The notes under the pieces were generated by a model that saw only the letters and a program-made list of their open reading frames with translations, made no database searches and was not told the origin of the DNA. 64,000 nucleotides of DNA from the NCBI GenBank assembly GCA_026985075.1, contig JALSQX010000095.1, positions 1-64,000 on the forward strand, read 5' to 3'. Positions 53,831 through 63,234 of this stretch are shown piece by piece. The stretch is from Blastocatellia bacterium (GTDB lineage Bacteria > Acidobacteriota > Blastocatellia > HR10 > J050). The stretch's first letter is position 1. Each line of letters opens with the position of its first letter. The position numbers and the translations under genes were made by a program.

Positions 53831-55561
53831 TCATCGCCGCTCCGAGCTGGCGAGCGGTGTGGCCCGAATCATTCCTCGGCCTTCCTCGATGACCAGGAGG
53901 CGATCGGCCTTCACATGGGCGAATGTCTGCCTCGCTCCACTCGGCCAGCGAATCTCGATGAGGTCGACGCGATCGCTTTCGCCGAGACCGAAATGGAGGC
54001 GCAGATCGTTTTGCGAGAGGTAACTTCCGCCGCTCCGGACTTCGTCGATCTGAACCAGCGAACCGGCCTTCACGGTGACGCGCGCGCCAATGCCGTCCCG
54101 GTTCGATGTGCGACCGATCAACCGGATCATCACAGCGTGATGGCGTCGATCGCCTCGATTGCGCAGGAGGGTCGGCGGTCCATCGATGTTGTTCACCAGC
54201 ACGTCGAGATCGCCATCGTTATCGATGTCGCCGAAGGCCGCGCCGCGACTGGCTCGCTTCTCGATGAGCGCGCGCCCGGCGCGAGCGGCCAGCTCGCTGA
54301 ACGTCCCATCGCCATTGTTATGATAGAGGAGTTTTCGTTGCCGGTAACTGGTGTCCAGATGGGCGCGATCGACCTGGGGATAGACGTGACCGTTGACCAC
54401 TAGCAGGTCCAGCCAGCCGTCATTATCGTAATCGAAGAAGCTCGTGCCCCACCCGAGATAAGGATAGCTGACGATGGCCGTGCGCGTGTGGTGAGACACA
54501 TCCTGAAACGTTCCGTCTCCCCGGGAGCGATAGAGCGTGTTATAGTCTTCGGAGAAATTGGTCACAAACAGGTCCAGGTGCCCATCGCGATCATAATCGC
54601 CCACGGTCACTCCCATTCCCGCCTGCTCGGCGCCATCCTCGTTCACCGCCACGCCGGCCGGGAATCCGATCTCGGTGAACGTCCCGCGGCCGGTGTTCTT
54701 GTAGAGAAAATTGGGGACCGAATCGTTGGCCACATAGAGATCCATCCATCCGTCATCGTTATAATCGGTCCAGATGACGCCGAGACCGTAATAGCCCCGC
54801 GGATCGGTCATGCCCGCGCGTTCGGTCACGTCGGTGAACGTGCCATCGCCGTTGTTGCGGTAGAGCGTATCGCCGGCGCCGGGAAGACCTCTCGGCCCAC
54901 ATTGAACCTTGAGACCTCGATAGGTGCAGTTCTTCCCCCGGCCGAATTCGGGGAGGTGATCGAGATCGACGTCCACGTAATTGGCGACGAACAGATCCAG
55001 ATCGCCATCATTATCGTAATCGGCGAATGCGGCTCCCGTTGACCAGCGACGGTCGCCGACGCCCGCGCGCTCGGTCACGTCGGTGAACGTCCCATCGCCG
55101 TTGTTCCGATAGAGGATGTTCTTCCCCAGACAGGTGACGTAGAGGTCCTCGTTGCCATCATTGTTGTAATCGCCCACGCAGGCTCCCATTCCCCAACCGG
55201 GCTGCCCGACCCCTGCTCGATCCGTCGCGTCGGTGAACGTGCCGTCGCCATTATTGCGGTAAAGTGCACTCCGGGCGCGTCGCCCGGCCCGGGCCATCTG
55301 GAGGGTCGGCGCGTTGACCAGATAAATGTCCAGCCAACCATCGTTGTTGTAATCGAAAAACACCGCCCCTCCGCTCATCGATTCCACGATGTACTTCTGC
55401 TCGGGAGCGAAAGCGTGGCGAAAGGCGAGTCCGGCCTCTGCCGTCACATCGACGAATTGAACGCTGGAGGCCACATCCACGGGGCGGCCCGACACCACCA
55501 GATGGTACACCAGCCCGACAATGATGAGCACGGCCATCAGGTGTGGAATCTTGGTCCACAT
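53831..55561 (-). CDS. FG-GAP repeat / ASPIC-UnbV (CRTAC1-family) protein
   Basis: A 576-residue exported protein starting [20 protein letters not shown] (signal anchor). It consists of about ten FG-GAP-like repeats with the calcium-binding pattern D-x-N/D-x-D-G (for example [63 protein letters not shown]), each followed by a [19 protein letters not shown] block. The C-terminus is an ASPIC/UnbV domain ([20 protein letters not shown], then [20 protein letters not shown]). The family forms extracellular beta-propellers; its function in bacteria is largely unknown. The start 55561 was chosen at the signal segment; a longer frame overlaps the upstream TPR gene. The paralogue is at 61270-63105. 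Confidence 0.88.
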   Translation of the reverse strand: MWTKIPHLMAVLIIVGLVYHLVVSGRPVDVASSVQFVDVTAEAGLAFRHAFAPEQKYIVESMSGGAVFFDYNNDGWLDIYLVNAPTLQMARAGRRARSALYRNNGDGTFTDATDRAGVGQPGWGMGACVGDYNNDGNEDLYVTCLGKNILYRNNGDGTFTDVTERAGVGDRRWSTGAAFADYDNDGDLDLFVANYVDVDLDHLPEFGRGKNCTYRGLKVQCGPRGLPGAGDTLYRNNGDGTFTDVTERAGMTDPRGYYGLGVIWTDYNDDGWMDLYVANDSVPNFLYKNTGRGTFTEIGFPAGVAVNEDGAEQAGMGVTVGDYDRDGHLDLFVTNFSEDYNTLYRSRGDGTFQDVSHHTRTAIVSYPYLGWGTSFFDYDNDGWLDLLVVNGHVYPQVDRAHLDTSYRQRKLLYHNNGDGTFSELAARAGRALIEKRASRGAAFGDIDNDGDLDVLVNNIDGPPTLLRNRGDRRHHAVMIRLIGRTSNRDGIGARVTVKAGSLVQIDEVRSGGSYLSQNDLRLHFGLGESDRVDLIEIRWPSGARQTFAHVKADRLLVIEEGRGMIRATPLASSERR

Positions 55562-55713
55562 ACTATGCTCTCTCGTCAATGTGAAGGGTACAGCAGATCG
55601 CGCGAATGCGCCCGGCCGCTCGATTGATTTCGCTGGCGAGCGTGCTGTCCCTTCTGGTTCATTGATCGGCATCCCTCTCGGCCTGTTCATCAGCCGATTA
55701 TACTCATCGCTAC

Positions 55714-57516
55714 TCACGGCGAATCTGATTCCAGGAGCGCCCGGGCGCGATAGCAGGGATCGAGCTCCCGCGCGCGGGCGAATTCCGCTTCGGCTTCTCG
55801 ATCCTGCCCCTGTCGCTTCAAGGCTCGTGCCAGGTGATAATGGGCCGGCGCATAGTCCGGCGCTTGAGCAATCGCCGCCCGAAAGCGCTCCACGGCTCCA
55901 TCGATGTCGCCTTGTGCCCATTGGTGTAGACCGGTGTTGGTGGCGAACATCGCCGCTTGCAGATGCGTTCGCCGCTGGTTCAATTCCGCCGCTCGACGGA
56001 ACTCAGCTCGGGCAGCGTCGATATCTCCTTTTTGTCGCAGAGCAGTCCCCAGGGCGTTGTGAATCTCCGGACTATTGGGTTTCAGCGCGAGCGCCTTGCC
56101 GAAGGCCTCGATGGCCGCCGCCAGATCGCGTTTTTGTCGCAACACCGTGCCCAACGTGTAATAGGCCTCGGCGTAGTCAGGTTGAGCGGCGATGGCCGCT
56201 CGGAGTTCGGCTATGGCCTCGTCGAGCCGACCGAGCTGGAAGAGAATGGCGCCCAAGCTATAGTGTGCTTCGGGCAATTGCGGCCCGAGGGCAATGGCTC
56301 GTCGCAAGGCCTTCTCGGCGGCGGCATAGGCGTTCTTCGCCTTGAACGCCAATCCCAAATTATAATGCGCCTGGGCATCTCGAGGATGGCGGTCGATGAT
56401 CGTCCGAAAGGCAGCGATCGCTTCATCCAGTTCTCCTTTGAGCATGTGGGCGATGCCCAGATTGAGCCGCGCCGTGGTGTTGTCAGGGTGATGATCGACG
56501 ATGAATTGGAATTGCGTGACGGCTTCATCTCCTTTCCGCTGTTGAATGAGACCGAGTCCCAGATTGTTGCGCGCTTCCACCCATTGAGGATTGAGGGCGA
56601 CGGCGCGACGATACATGGACGTGGCCTGATCCCAACAGCCCAGTTTTTGGAGCACGACGCCCAATCGGTTGACCGCTTCGGCAGACCGCGGCGCCAATTG
56701 GGTCGCCCGGTGCAGGGCGGCGAGCGCATCGGTGAGGTGGCCGGCGCGCTCCAGAGCCAGTCCCAGATAATAATAGGCCAGCGCGTGTCGGGGCTGGAGA
56801 CGGATGGCCTCTCGTAACGCAGCGAGCGCGCCAGCGACATCGTTCGAGAGCAGCCGGACCACTCCCAGTTGAAAATGCGCCTCCACCAATCGCGGGTTGA
56901 GTCGCACCGCTCTGGTGAATGCCGCTCGCGCGCCGGAGATGTCCCCGGCTTTGACGAGCAGAACGCCGAGTTGCTGCTCGGCCTCCGCGGACTCAGGATG
57001 ACGAGCGATGAGCGCGCGGAGTTCGGCAATCGCTCCCTGGATGTCGCCGAGGCGTTGGAGCACCTGAACGAGGTATTGTCGTGACGGCATATCATCGGGG
57101 CGAAGCTGGATGGCGCGACGATAAGCCGCGCTGGCTTCGGCCAGCGCTCCCTTCCGTTGAAGAGCGATGCCGAGATTACGGAATGCTTCGGCGAAATCGG
57201 GCTTCAGTTTCGTGGCCTGGCGGAAGGCGGCGATGGCTTCGTCCAGTTTCCCTTGATGTCCCAGAGCCAGACCCAGCGCGTTATACGCCGCCGCCCATTG
57301 GGGGACCAATCGCAGGGCGGCGCGGAACGCTTCGCTGGCTCGCGCGTAGTCGTGCTGGCGCATCAGGGCGATGCCTCGCCGGTAGTGTTGTTCTGCCGAT
57401 GACGTTTGAGCGTTGGCCGGTCCGCTCACCAGTGAACCCCAGAGAAGACCTCCCGCTATCGGCAGCGTCCAGGCGAGTTTCAATATTGTATCGTTGATCA
57501 CGGCCGAGAACGACAT
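55714..57516 (-). CDS. Exported TPR-repeat protein
   Basis: A 600-residue protein from ATG 57516 with a signal peptide ([20 protein letters not shown], cleaved near GPANAQ). The rest is a series of roughly 16 TPR units of 34 residues with consensus W/Y...LG..L...G....A, for example [20 protein letters not shown] and [20 protein letters not shown]. It should act as a periplasmic or surface scaffold. No catalytic motif is present. The gene lies 19 bp downstream of the symporter gene and 152 bp upstream of the FG-GAP/ASPIC gene, all on the minus strand. TPR and ASPIC proteins are often adjacent in acidobacteria-like genomes (my recollection). Confidence 0.85.
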   Translation of the reverse strand: MSFSAVINDTILKLAWTLPIAGGLLWGSLVSGPANAQTSSAEQHYRRGIALMRQHDYARASEAFRAALRLVPQWAAAYNALGLALGHQGKLDEAIAAFRQATKLKPDFAEAFRNLGIALQRKGALAEASAAYRRAIQLRPDDMPSRQYLVQVLQRLGDIQGAIAELRALIARHPESAEAEQQLGVLLVKAGDISGARAAFTRAVRLNPRLVEAHFQLGVVRLLSNDVAGALAALREAIRLQPRHALAYYYLGLALERAGHLTDALAALHRATQLAPRSAEAVNRLGVVLQKLGCWDQATSMYRRAVALNPQWVEARNNLGLGLIQQRKGDEAVTQFQFIVDHHPDNTTARLNLGIAHMLKGELDEAIAAFRTIIDRHPRDAQAHYNLGLAFKAKNAYAAAEKALRRAIALGPQLPEAHYSLGAILFQLGRLDEAIAELRAAIAAQPDYAEAYYTLGTVLRQKRDLAAAIEAFGKALALKPNSPEIHNALGTALRQKGDIDAARAEFRRAAELNQRRTHLQAAMFATNTGLHQWAQGDIDGAVERFRAAIAQAPDYAPAHYHLARALKRQGQDREAEAEFARARELDPCYRARALLESDSP

Positions 57517-57535
57517 TCTATCACAGGATGGATCA

Positions 57536-59113
57536 TCATCGATACGCCCAGACCAGCCACCCCGTGAGCAGGAGCAGGGCCAGCGATTGCCAGCGGTAAT
57601 CCTGATACCAGGGAACGGCCGGCAAATCGTCGACGGCATCGGCCATCCGGGCCGCCGACCAGGTGAACGAGCGAATGCGTTCTTCCGGAGGAGGGGGCGT
57701 CCACAGGCTGATCACTACAATAACTGCTGCCGTCACGACGAGAAACAGACCGGCCAGGATCAAGAAGTGAACCGAGGGAAGCCAGTCAGTGAATCGATCG
57801 AGGAGAAAAGTGGCGATGGCCACGCCATGTCCGATGATCATGCCTATCAGCGCTCCAGTGCCGTTAGCCCGCTTCCAGAACAAGCCGAGGAGGAAGACGG
57901 CGACCACCGGCGGGAACAGATAGGCCAGCGAACTTTGCAAATACTCGAACAACGTGCTCGCCCGGGCTACCACCGGTACCCACAGCGCGCTGATGAGCAT
58001 GAACATGATGGTGGTGAGGCGGCCGATCGACGCCAGACGCTCATCGGAGATCGCCGGTCGACGGGCGCTCACAAAATCCATCGTGATCAGCGTGGACGCC
58101 GAGTTGAGCGTGGAATCGAGACTGGACATGATGGCGGCAATGAACCCGGCCAGAACGAGCCCCTTCATCCCGATGGGAAGGATGTCCCCTACCAGCGTGG
58201 GGAACACGAGATCGGGGCGCGCCAGATGGGGATAAAGTTGACGGGCGATGATTCCCGGAAACACCATGATGAAGAGAACGGGGAGCTTGAGCAGGCCGGC
58301 CAGCAGCGCTCCCCACCGGGCCTGGCGGATGTTCCGAGCCGCCAACACCCGCTGCACGATGAATTGATTGGTGCACCAGAAATAGAATCCGAGCACGGGG
58401 ACGCCGATGAGCGTGCCCAACCAGGGCATGGTGGCATCATCTAACGGTCGAATGACGCTGAGCATCTCCGGCGGCGTGTGCGCGACGACCGCCTCCCACG
58501 ATCCCACCCGCTCCAGAGCGAGGAATGTCATGCTCGCCGCGCCGATGAGCAGAATGACGCCCTGAATGAGATCGGTGTACACCACGGCGGCCAACCCTCC
58601 TGCCGTCGTATACACGCCGGCTACCAGGGCGAGGATGAAACCGAGTTCCCACAGAGGAATGTTCGGGAAGAACGCGTGAACGACCAGCGCACCGGCATAG
58701 AGCGTCCCCGCCGTGTCGATGAACACGTTGCCCAGGATGGTCAGCGCGGAGAAATAATACCGGCAGGCGGGCCGATATCGGCGTTCGAGAAACTCGGGCA
58801 TCGTATACACCCGCGAGCGCAGGTAATAGGGGATGAAGAAGATGGCGAAGAAGACGAGGATGATCGTCGCCATCCACTCGTAATTGGAGATGGAGATGCC
58901 CGTATCATAAGCCGATCCGGCCAGTCCCACCAGCGTGGTGCTGGAGATGTTGGAAGCGAACAGCGACACCCCGATGACCAACCATCCCAATCGCCGTCCG
59001 GCGAGAAAATAATCTTCGGCGCCCGCCCGTCGTCGCGCGAAATGAAAACCAATCGCCAGCACGACCAGAACATAACCGAGGATCACGCCACCATCGATGA
59101 GGCTCAGAGTCAC
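57536..59113 (-). CDS. Sodium/solute symporter (SSS family, SGLT-like)
   Basis: A 525-residue transporter starting MTLSLIDGGVILGYVLVVLA with about 13-14 membrane helices. Family features: RRAGAEDYFLAGRRLGWLVI near the start, SLFASNISSTTLVGLAGSAY, and AGVYTTAGGLAAVVYTDLIQ (the sodium symporter signature region). FYFWCTNQFIVQRVLAARNI and a later AAIMSSLDSTLNSASTLITM also match SGLT-type sugar carriers. The start is GTG 59113 behind GAGGAGG. By its neighbours (GH32/GH68-like hydrolase and PfkB kinase) it probably imports a hexose such as fructose with Na+. It lies 63 bp from the kinase gene and 19 bp from the TPR gene. Confidence 0.92.
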   Translation of the reverse strand: MTLSLIDGGVILGYVLVVLAIGFHFARRRAGAEDYFLAGRRLGWLVIGVSLFASNISSTTLVGLAGSAYDTGISISNYEWMATIILVFFAIFFIPYYLRSRVYTMPEFLERRYRPACRYYFSALTILGNVFIDTAGTLYAGALVVHAFFPNIPLWELGFILALVAGVYTTAGGLAAVVYTDLIQGVILLIGAASMTFLALERVGSWEAVVAHTPPEMLSVIRPLDDATMPWLGTLIGVPVLGFYFWCTNQFIVQRVLAARNIRQARWGALLAGLLKLPVLFIMVFPGIIARQLYPHLARPDLVFPTLVGDILPIGMKGLVLAGFIAAIMSSLDSTLNSASTLITMDFVSARRPAISDERLASIGRLTTIMFMLISALWVPVVARASTLFEYLQSSLAYLFPPVVAVFLLGLFWKRANGTGALIGMIIGHGVAIATFLLDRFTDWLPSVHFLILAGLFLVVTAAVIVVISLWTPPPPEERIRSFTWSAARMADAVDDLPAVPWYQDYRWQSLALLLLTGWLVWAYR

Positions 59114-59176
59114 AGCCGGATGTCCTCCTCATCAGCGTCACGTCTCATCGGGTTCATCCAGAGCATCCCAGACGAA

Positions 59177-60103
59177 TTATCGTGGTTCCCGCTGGGCGAC
59201 CGGGCGCCTGACTTGCTCCAGGACGTCTTCATCGAGCGTGGGCGTAGCGCTCCGGCGAGCGGCCACCAGGGCGCCCAATCGATTGGCCGCTTCGCTCATC
59301 AGCGTGAACGAGGCCCTGCGGAGGAGATGGTAGGCGAGTGCGGCGGTGAAGGCATCGCCGGCGCCGACGGTATCGACGACGTCGACGGTGATGCCCGGGT
59401 GTTCGATCGTTTCACCTTCGGCGACGAGCAGGCTTCCCCGCGCGCCCCGCGTGATGCACACCAGCGTGAGATTGAAGGTTCGTCGTAACTGCTCGGCTCG
59501 CGCCGCGAGATCATGTTCACCGAATCCCATGAGATCGGTCACTCGAAAGAGTTCTTCATCATTGAGCTTGGCGACCTCGGCGCGCTGAAACGAGCGACGA
59601 AGAAGTTCCACACTGTAATATGACGATCTCAGATTGACATCGAACAGACGGAGGCAATCCGGTCGCGTCGCCTCGAGGAAGCGGCGGATCGTCTGGCGAG
59701 AGCGCGGCGCACGTTGAGCCAACGTACCGAAACAGACGACGTCGGCCCGAGTGGCCAGTCGATGCCATTGTGGCGTCCACTCCAGATAATCCCAGGCCAC
59801 GTTCTCGGTGATGGTGAACTCGGGCTGGCCGCGGTCGTCGAGGTCGACGCGAACGGTTCCCGTTTCATGTCTGGGATCGCGTTGAATGAAGCTCACTTCC
59901 ACGTTTCGCTGCCGCCATCGGTCCAGCGCGCGTTCTCCCAGAGCATCCTCCCCGATCCGGCTGGCGATCACGCCCCGATCGCCGAGCGCCGCCGCCATCG
60001 CCGCGAAGTTGGCCGGAGCGCCTCCGAGCTGCTTTCCGTCGGGGAAAATGTCCCAAAGGACTTCGCCGAGGCCGACGACAGTGTATTGGCGAGGAGCATT
60101 CAT
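59177..60103 (-). CDS. PfkB-family sugar kinase (fructokinase-like)
   Basis: A 308-residue kinase from ATG 60103, 7 bases behind AGGAGGTG. It has the N-terminal glycine motif LGGAPANFAAMAAALGDRGV, ENVAWDYLEWTPQW in the substrate lid region, LFDVNLRSSYYSVELLRRSF and the ATP-binding signature VDTVGAGDAFTAALAYHLLR near the end with the catalytic aspartate. EVLWDIFPDGKQLGG at the start is characteristic of fructokinases. It should phosphorylate fructose released from sucrose or fructan. The hydrolase gene ends 4 bp upstream, so they form an operon. Confidence 0.9.
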   Translation of the reverse strand: MNAPRQYTVVGLGEVLWDIFPDGKQLGGAPANFAAMAAALGDRGVIASRIGEDALGERALDRWRQRNVEVSFIQRDPRHETGTVRVDLDDRGQPEFTITENVAWDYLEWTPQWHRLATRADVVCFGTLAQRAPRSRQTIRRFLEATRPDCLRLFDVNLRSSYYSVELLRRSFQRAEVAKLNDEELFRVTDLMGFGEHDLAARAEQLRRTFNLTLVCITRGARGSLLVAEGETIEHPGITVDVVDTVGAGDAFTAALAYHLLRRASFTLMSEAANRLGALVAARRSATPTLDEDVLEQVRRPVAQREPR

Positions 60104-60107
60104 CTGG

Positions 60108-61130
60108 CTACACCTCCTTTTCCAGGTGGATGAACCCATCGGCATCGAATCTCACCGGCAGGGGATCGGACAATCCGCCGGCGAACCGGCCCTGTGCGTC
60201 TTTCCACCGGAAGCCGAAAAACACCGTCTCGCCTCCGGAAAGGAGGGTGACGATCTTTCCTCCGTACCAGCCGGGCGCCAGCAACCGCGCCGGTTCCTCC
60301 AGAGGCGGAAACCCGCGCGCTGAGCGGCGAATGGGTGGCGACACGAGATAGTAGGTCCCCGTCTGACATTGGCTCTGGGGAAGTCGCCGTCGGCGGCCGG
60401 CCGAACAATCCTCCGCTTGCGCGGAGAACAGCAGGTAGAGGCGCTGATGATCGCCCGGAGGAAAGAAGAACACTTGCGGGACTTCCATCTGATAAAACTC
60501 CGTGGAGGCGATGAGGATCTGGGGAGCGGTGCTCCATCGCTCCAGGTCGGATGACGTGAGATAGACGATGGCTCCTCCAGAGTCGGCCGGAGCATCGGCC
60601 CGTCGGGTGGAGATGAAGGCGTAAAACAGGCCATCGCGGCCACGAACGAGATAGGGATCGCGCCAATTGACGCCGTCACATCCATGCTGTTTTCCCGGAT
60701 TGGAAATGACCGGTCGCCGTCGACAGGTCTCGGTGCGTCGCCAGGATATCAAATCGGCCGAAACGGCCGCGCCGATATGCTGCGGGCGAAACCATCCCCG
60801 CGGCGTCCAGACGGGTGCCTCCCCGGCGTGACGGGAGGTGTACAACATGGTGTAAAGGCCGGAGATCGGGTGCCGGATGATGCTTCCCGTCCAGATGGAG
60901 GTGTTATCCCAGGCTCGCCCCTCCGCCCGTCGGAAGGCCGGATGGGGTCCGATCTCCTTCCAACCCCGAGGCGTCAGCACGGCATGGCCCACGGAGGCGA
61001 GTTCGTGCCGGCGCTCGGGATCGTCGCCACACTCCTGACGAGGAGCCTGGAGGAAGAACAAGTGAAGCTCTGAGCCGCGCTCGGCGAACCAGAAATCCCA
61101 GAGATATCTGTCGGGTGGAGACCAGGGCAC
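60108..61130 (-). CDS. GH32/GH68-clan beta-fructosidase-like glycoside hydrolase
   Basis: A 340-residue protein from GTG 61130 (after gaggaataacagc). It has the five-bladed propeller hallmarks of clan GH-J: PPDRYLWDFWFAERGSELHL (candidate nucleophile D in WDFW), NTSIWTGSII, GVNWRDPYLVRGRDGLFYAF with the RDP motif, and EFYQMEVPQVFFFPPGDHQR with a candidate acid/base glutamate. It is shorter than most GH32 enzymes (no C-terminal sandwich domain) and closer to GH68-like forms. No signal peptide is seen, so it may be cytoplasmic and act on an imported disaccharide. Substrate unknown; sucrose or a fructan fragment fits the fructokinase next door. Confidence 0.8.
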   Translation of the reverse strand: MPWSPPDRYLWDFWFAERGSELHLFFLQAPRQECGDDPERRHELASVGHAVLTPRGWKEIGPHPAFRRAEGRAWDNTSIWTGSIIRHPISGLYTMLYTSRHAGEAPVWTPRGWFRPQHIGAAVSADLISWRRTETCRRRPVISNPGKQHGCDGVNWRDPYLVRGRDGLFYAFISTRRADAPADSGGAIVYLTSSDLERWSTAPQILIASTEFYQMEVPQVFFFPPGDHQRLYLLFSAQAEDCSAGRRRRLPQSQCQTGTYYLVSPPIRRSARGFPPLEEPARLLAPGWYGGKIVTLLSGGETVFFGFRWKDAQGRFAGGLSDPLPVRFDADGFIHLEKEV

Positions 61131-61269
61131 GCTGTTATTCCTCGATTCCTGTGACGACGAAGCGCTTTCCGGGATGAGCCATCATTCTGTCAGCCGATGT
61201 CTCCCCGCTCGCATGCGCCGGGCCACCGAGGCTCAGGGTGTAGTGGCGTGGGAAGTTCATGTCATCGGT
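61131..61269. other. Short gap upstream of the fructosidase gene
   Basis: 139 bp between the fructosidase start and the end of the second FG-GAP gene. No terminator or clear promoter was seen. If the FG-GAP transcript does not stop here, all six minus-strand genes could be one transcription unit. Confidence 0.3.
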
Positions 61270-63105
61270 TCACCGATTGTCACGACGCTCGCGCCGCCGA
61301 CGCTCGCTGATCGGCCGGGGACCGCGACGGACGATCCCCCGTCCTTCCTTCACGTAAATGATCTCGTCCGCCGGAACATTCTTCAGCGTATCCACCCGGC
61401 CGCTCGGCCAATGAATCTCCAGCCGATCGATGACCTTCGCCTCGCCGAGGCCGAAATGCACGCGCAGATCGTTCTGCGAGATATAACTCCCCCCGCTGCG
61501 CACTTCTTCAATTTGCCGGAATGTGCCCGTCACGCAGATGAGGCGAGCACCAATGCCGCTGCGATTGGATTTCGTCCCGATCAGGCCGATGTGAATCCAG
61601 TGATGAGATCCTCCATAATCATTGCGCAATAATTGCGGCCAATCGTTGATGTTGTTGACCACGACATCGATGTCGCCATCGTTGTCGAAATCGCCGAACG
61701 CGCAACCGCGACTCGGTCTCGGCTCGGTGATAGGGCCACCCACCAGTTGGGAGATGTCCCGGAAGCGTCCGTTTTTCAGGTTCAGATAGAGCTCTTTCGG
61801 CTCCCGATAGGTATAATGCCGTTTGAGTTTTTCGACTTCCGGATACACGTGCCCGTTACAGACCAGAATGTCCAGCCACCCGTTATTGTCCAGATCGAAA
61901 AAGCCACAGCCCCAACTGAGCCAGCGCGTGTTCGCGCCGATGCCCGCGACGAACACGGCGTCATCGAACATTCCTTTGCCCAGATTGTGGTACAGATTGC
62001 AGCTATCATCAGAGAAGTTCGTCTTGAAGATATCCAGCCAGCCGTCGCGATCGTAATCGCCGGCGGCTACGCCCATACCCGCCTGAGGCTTTCCATCGAG
62101 GCTATAGGCGCATCCGGCCTCCATGGCGATATCGGTGAACGTACCATCCTTGTTGTTGTGGTAGAGGATGGACGGGGCGGAGTCATCGGCGACATAGATA
62201 TCCACCCAGCCATCGTTGTCCACGTCGACGGTGAGGACGCCCAGTCCATAGGTTCCCATCGTCTCGGTGATGCCCGCCTTCTCCGAGACGTCGGTGAACG
62301 TGCCGTCGCCGTTGTTGTGGTAGAGGATGTTCTTCCCCCCGGGCAGACCCGGAGGACCGCAAGCCACCGGGATGCCTTTGTACAGGCATGGACCGGTCTC
62401 GGGCAGGGGAGCCGTCTTGGGATCGAAATCGATATAGTTGGCGATGAACAGGTCCAGATGCCCATCGCGGTCATAATCGAGGAATGCGCAGCCCGTGTTC
62501 CAACGTCGCTTTCGTCCGGCCACGCCCGCCTTCTCCGAGACGTCGGTGAACGTGCCGTCGCCGTTGTTGTGGTAGAGGCGATTGAATCCCCAGTACGTCA
62601 CAAACAGGTCATCGAAACCATCGTTATCGTAATCGCCGACGCAGACGCCTTGTCCCCACCCGGAGTGAAGGAGGCCGGCCCGCGCCGAGACGTCGGTGAA
62701 CGTGCCGTCGCCGTTGTTGTGGTAGAGATGATTGGTGGGCGCTTTCCCGGGAGGGAACCCCTCCAGCCGCCAGCCGTTCACCAGGAAGATATCGATCCAG
62801 CCGTCACCATCGTAATCGAAGAACGCGGCTCCACATCCGGTCGTCTCCAGTAAATAAATGTTCTTGTGTTCGCCGCCGAAGATGGTCCTGGCGGTGACGC
62901 CGGCCGAGCGGGCCACGTCGGTGAACGCGATGTTCGGGTGCTCGTCTTTCTGGTCGCCAGCAAGGGCGACGACCAGAAAGCAACCGGCCGAGAGGCCGAT
63001 GAGAATGACCCAGATGATGACCGTCGGCGAGAGCAGACGGACAGGGTGGCGCTCGAACCATCCATCTGATGAGCGATTGATCGCCATATTCCGTTCGCGC
63101 TTCAT
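61270..63105 (-). CDS. FG-GAP repeat / ASPIC-UnbV (CRTAC1-family) protein, second copy
   Basis: A 611-residue exported protein with a membrane segment (LLSPTVIIWVILIGLSAGCF, then LVVALAG). About ten FG-GAP-like repeats with D-x-D-x-D-G calcium-binding loops follow ([67 protein letters not shown]), separated by [19 protein letters not shown]-like blocks. The C-terminal ASPIC/UnbV domain has [20 protein letters not shown] and FGLGEAKVIDRLEIHWPSGR. Start ATG 63105 or 63087 is uncertain. It is a diverged paralogue of the 53831-55561 gene with the same order of blocks. It is divergent from the nucleoside hydrolase gene (start 63235), 129 bp apart. Confidence 0.88.
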   Translation of the reverse strand: MKRERNMAINRSSDGWFERHPVRLLSPTVIIWVILIGLSAGCFLVVALAGDQKDEHPNIAFTDVARSAGVTARTIFGGEHKNIYLLETTGCGAAFFDYDGDGWIDIFLVNGWRLEGFPPGKAPTNHLYHNNGDGTFTDVSARAGLLHSGWGQGVCVGDYDNDGFDDLFVTYWGFNRLYHNNGDGTFTDVSEKAGVAGRKRRWNTGCAFLDYDRDGHLDLFIANYIDFDPKTAPLPETGPCLYKGIPVACGPPGLPGGKNILYHNNGDGTFTDVSEKAGITETMGTYGLGVLTVDVDNDGWVDIYVADDSAPSILYHNNKDGTFTDIAMEAGCAYSLDGKPQAGMGVAAGDYDRDGWLDIFKTNFSDDSCNLYHNLGKGMFDDAVFVAGIGANTRWLSWGCGFFDLDNNGWLDILVCNGHVYPEVEKLKRHYTYREPKELYLNLKNGRFRDISQLVGGPITEPRPSRGCAFGDFDNDGDIDVVVNNINDWPQLLRNDYGGSHHWIHIGLIGTKSNRSGIGARLICVTGTFRQIEEVRSGGSYISQNDLRVHFGLGEAKVIDRLEIHWPSGRVDTLKNVPADEIIYVKEGRGIVRRGPRPISERRRRERRDNR

Positions 63106-63234
63106 GACCTCGAGAGCGAGTGAACACCTTAACGTTGCTCGTCTCTCATTGTCAATATGGGATGATGGCGGACTCGGGCGGGGACGCGCCGGCACTTTAC
63201 GGGCCCGAGTTTCTCGATCTAGACTTGAGCCGTG

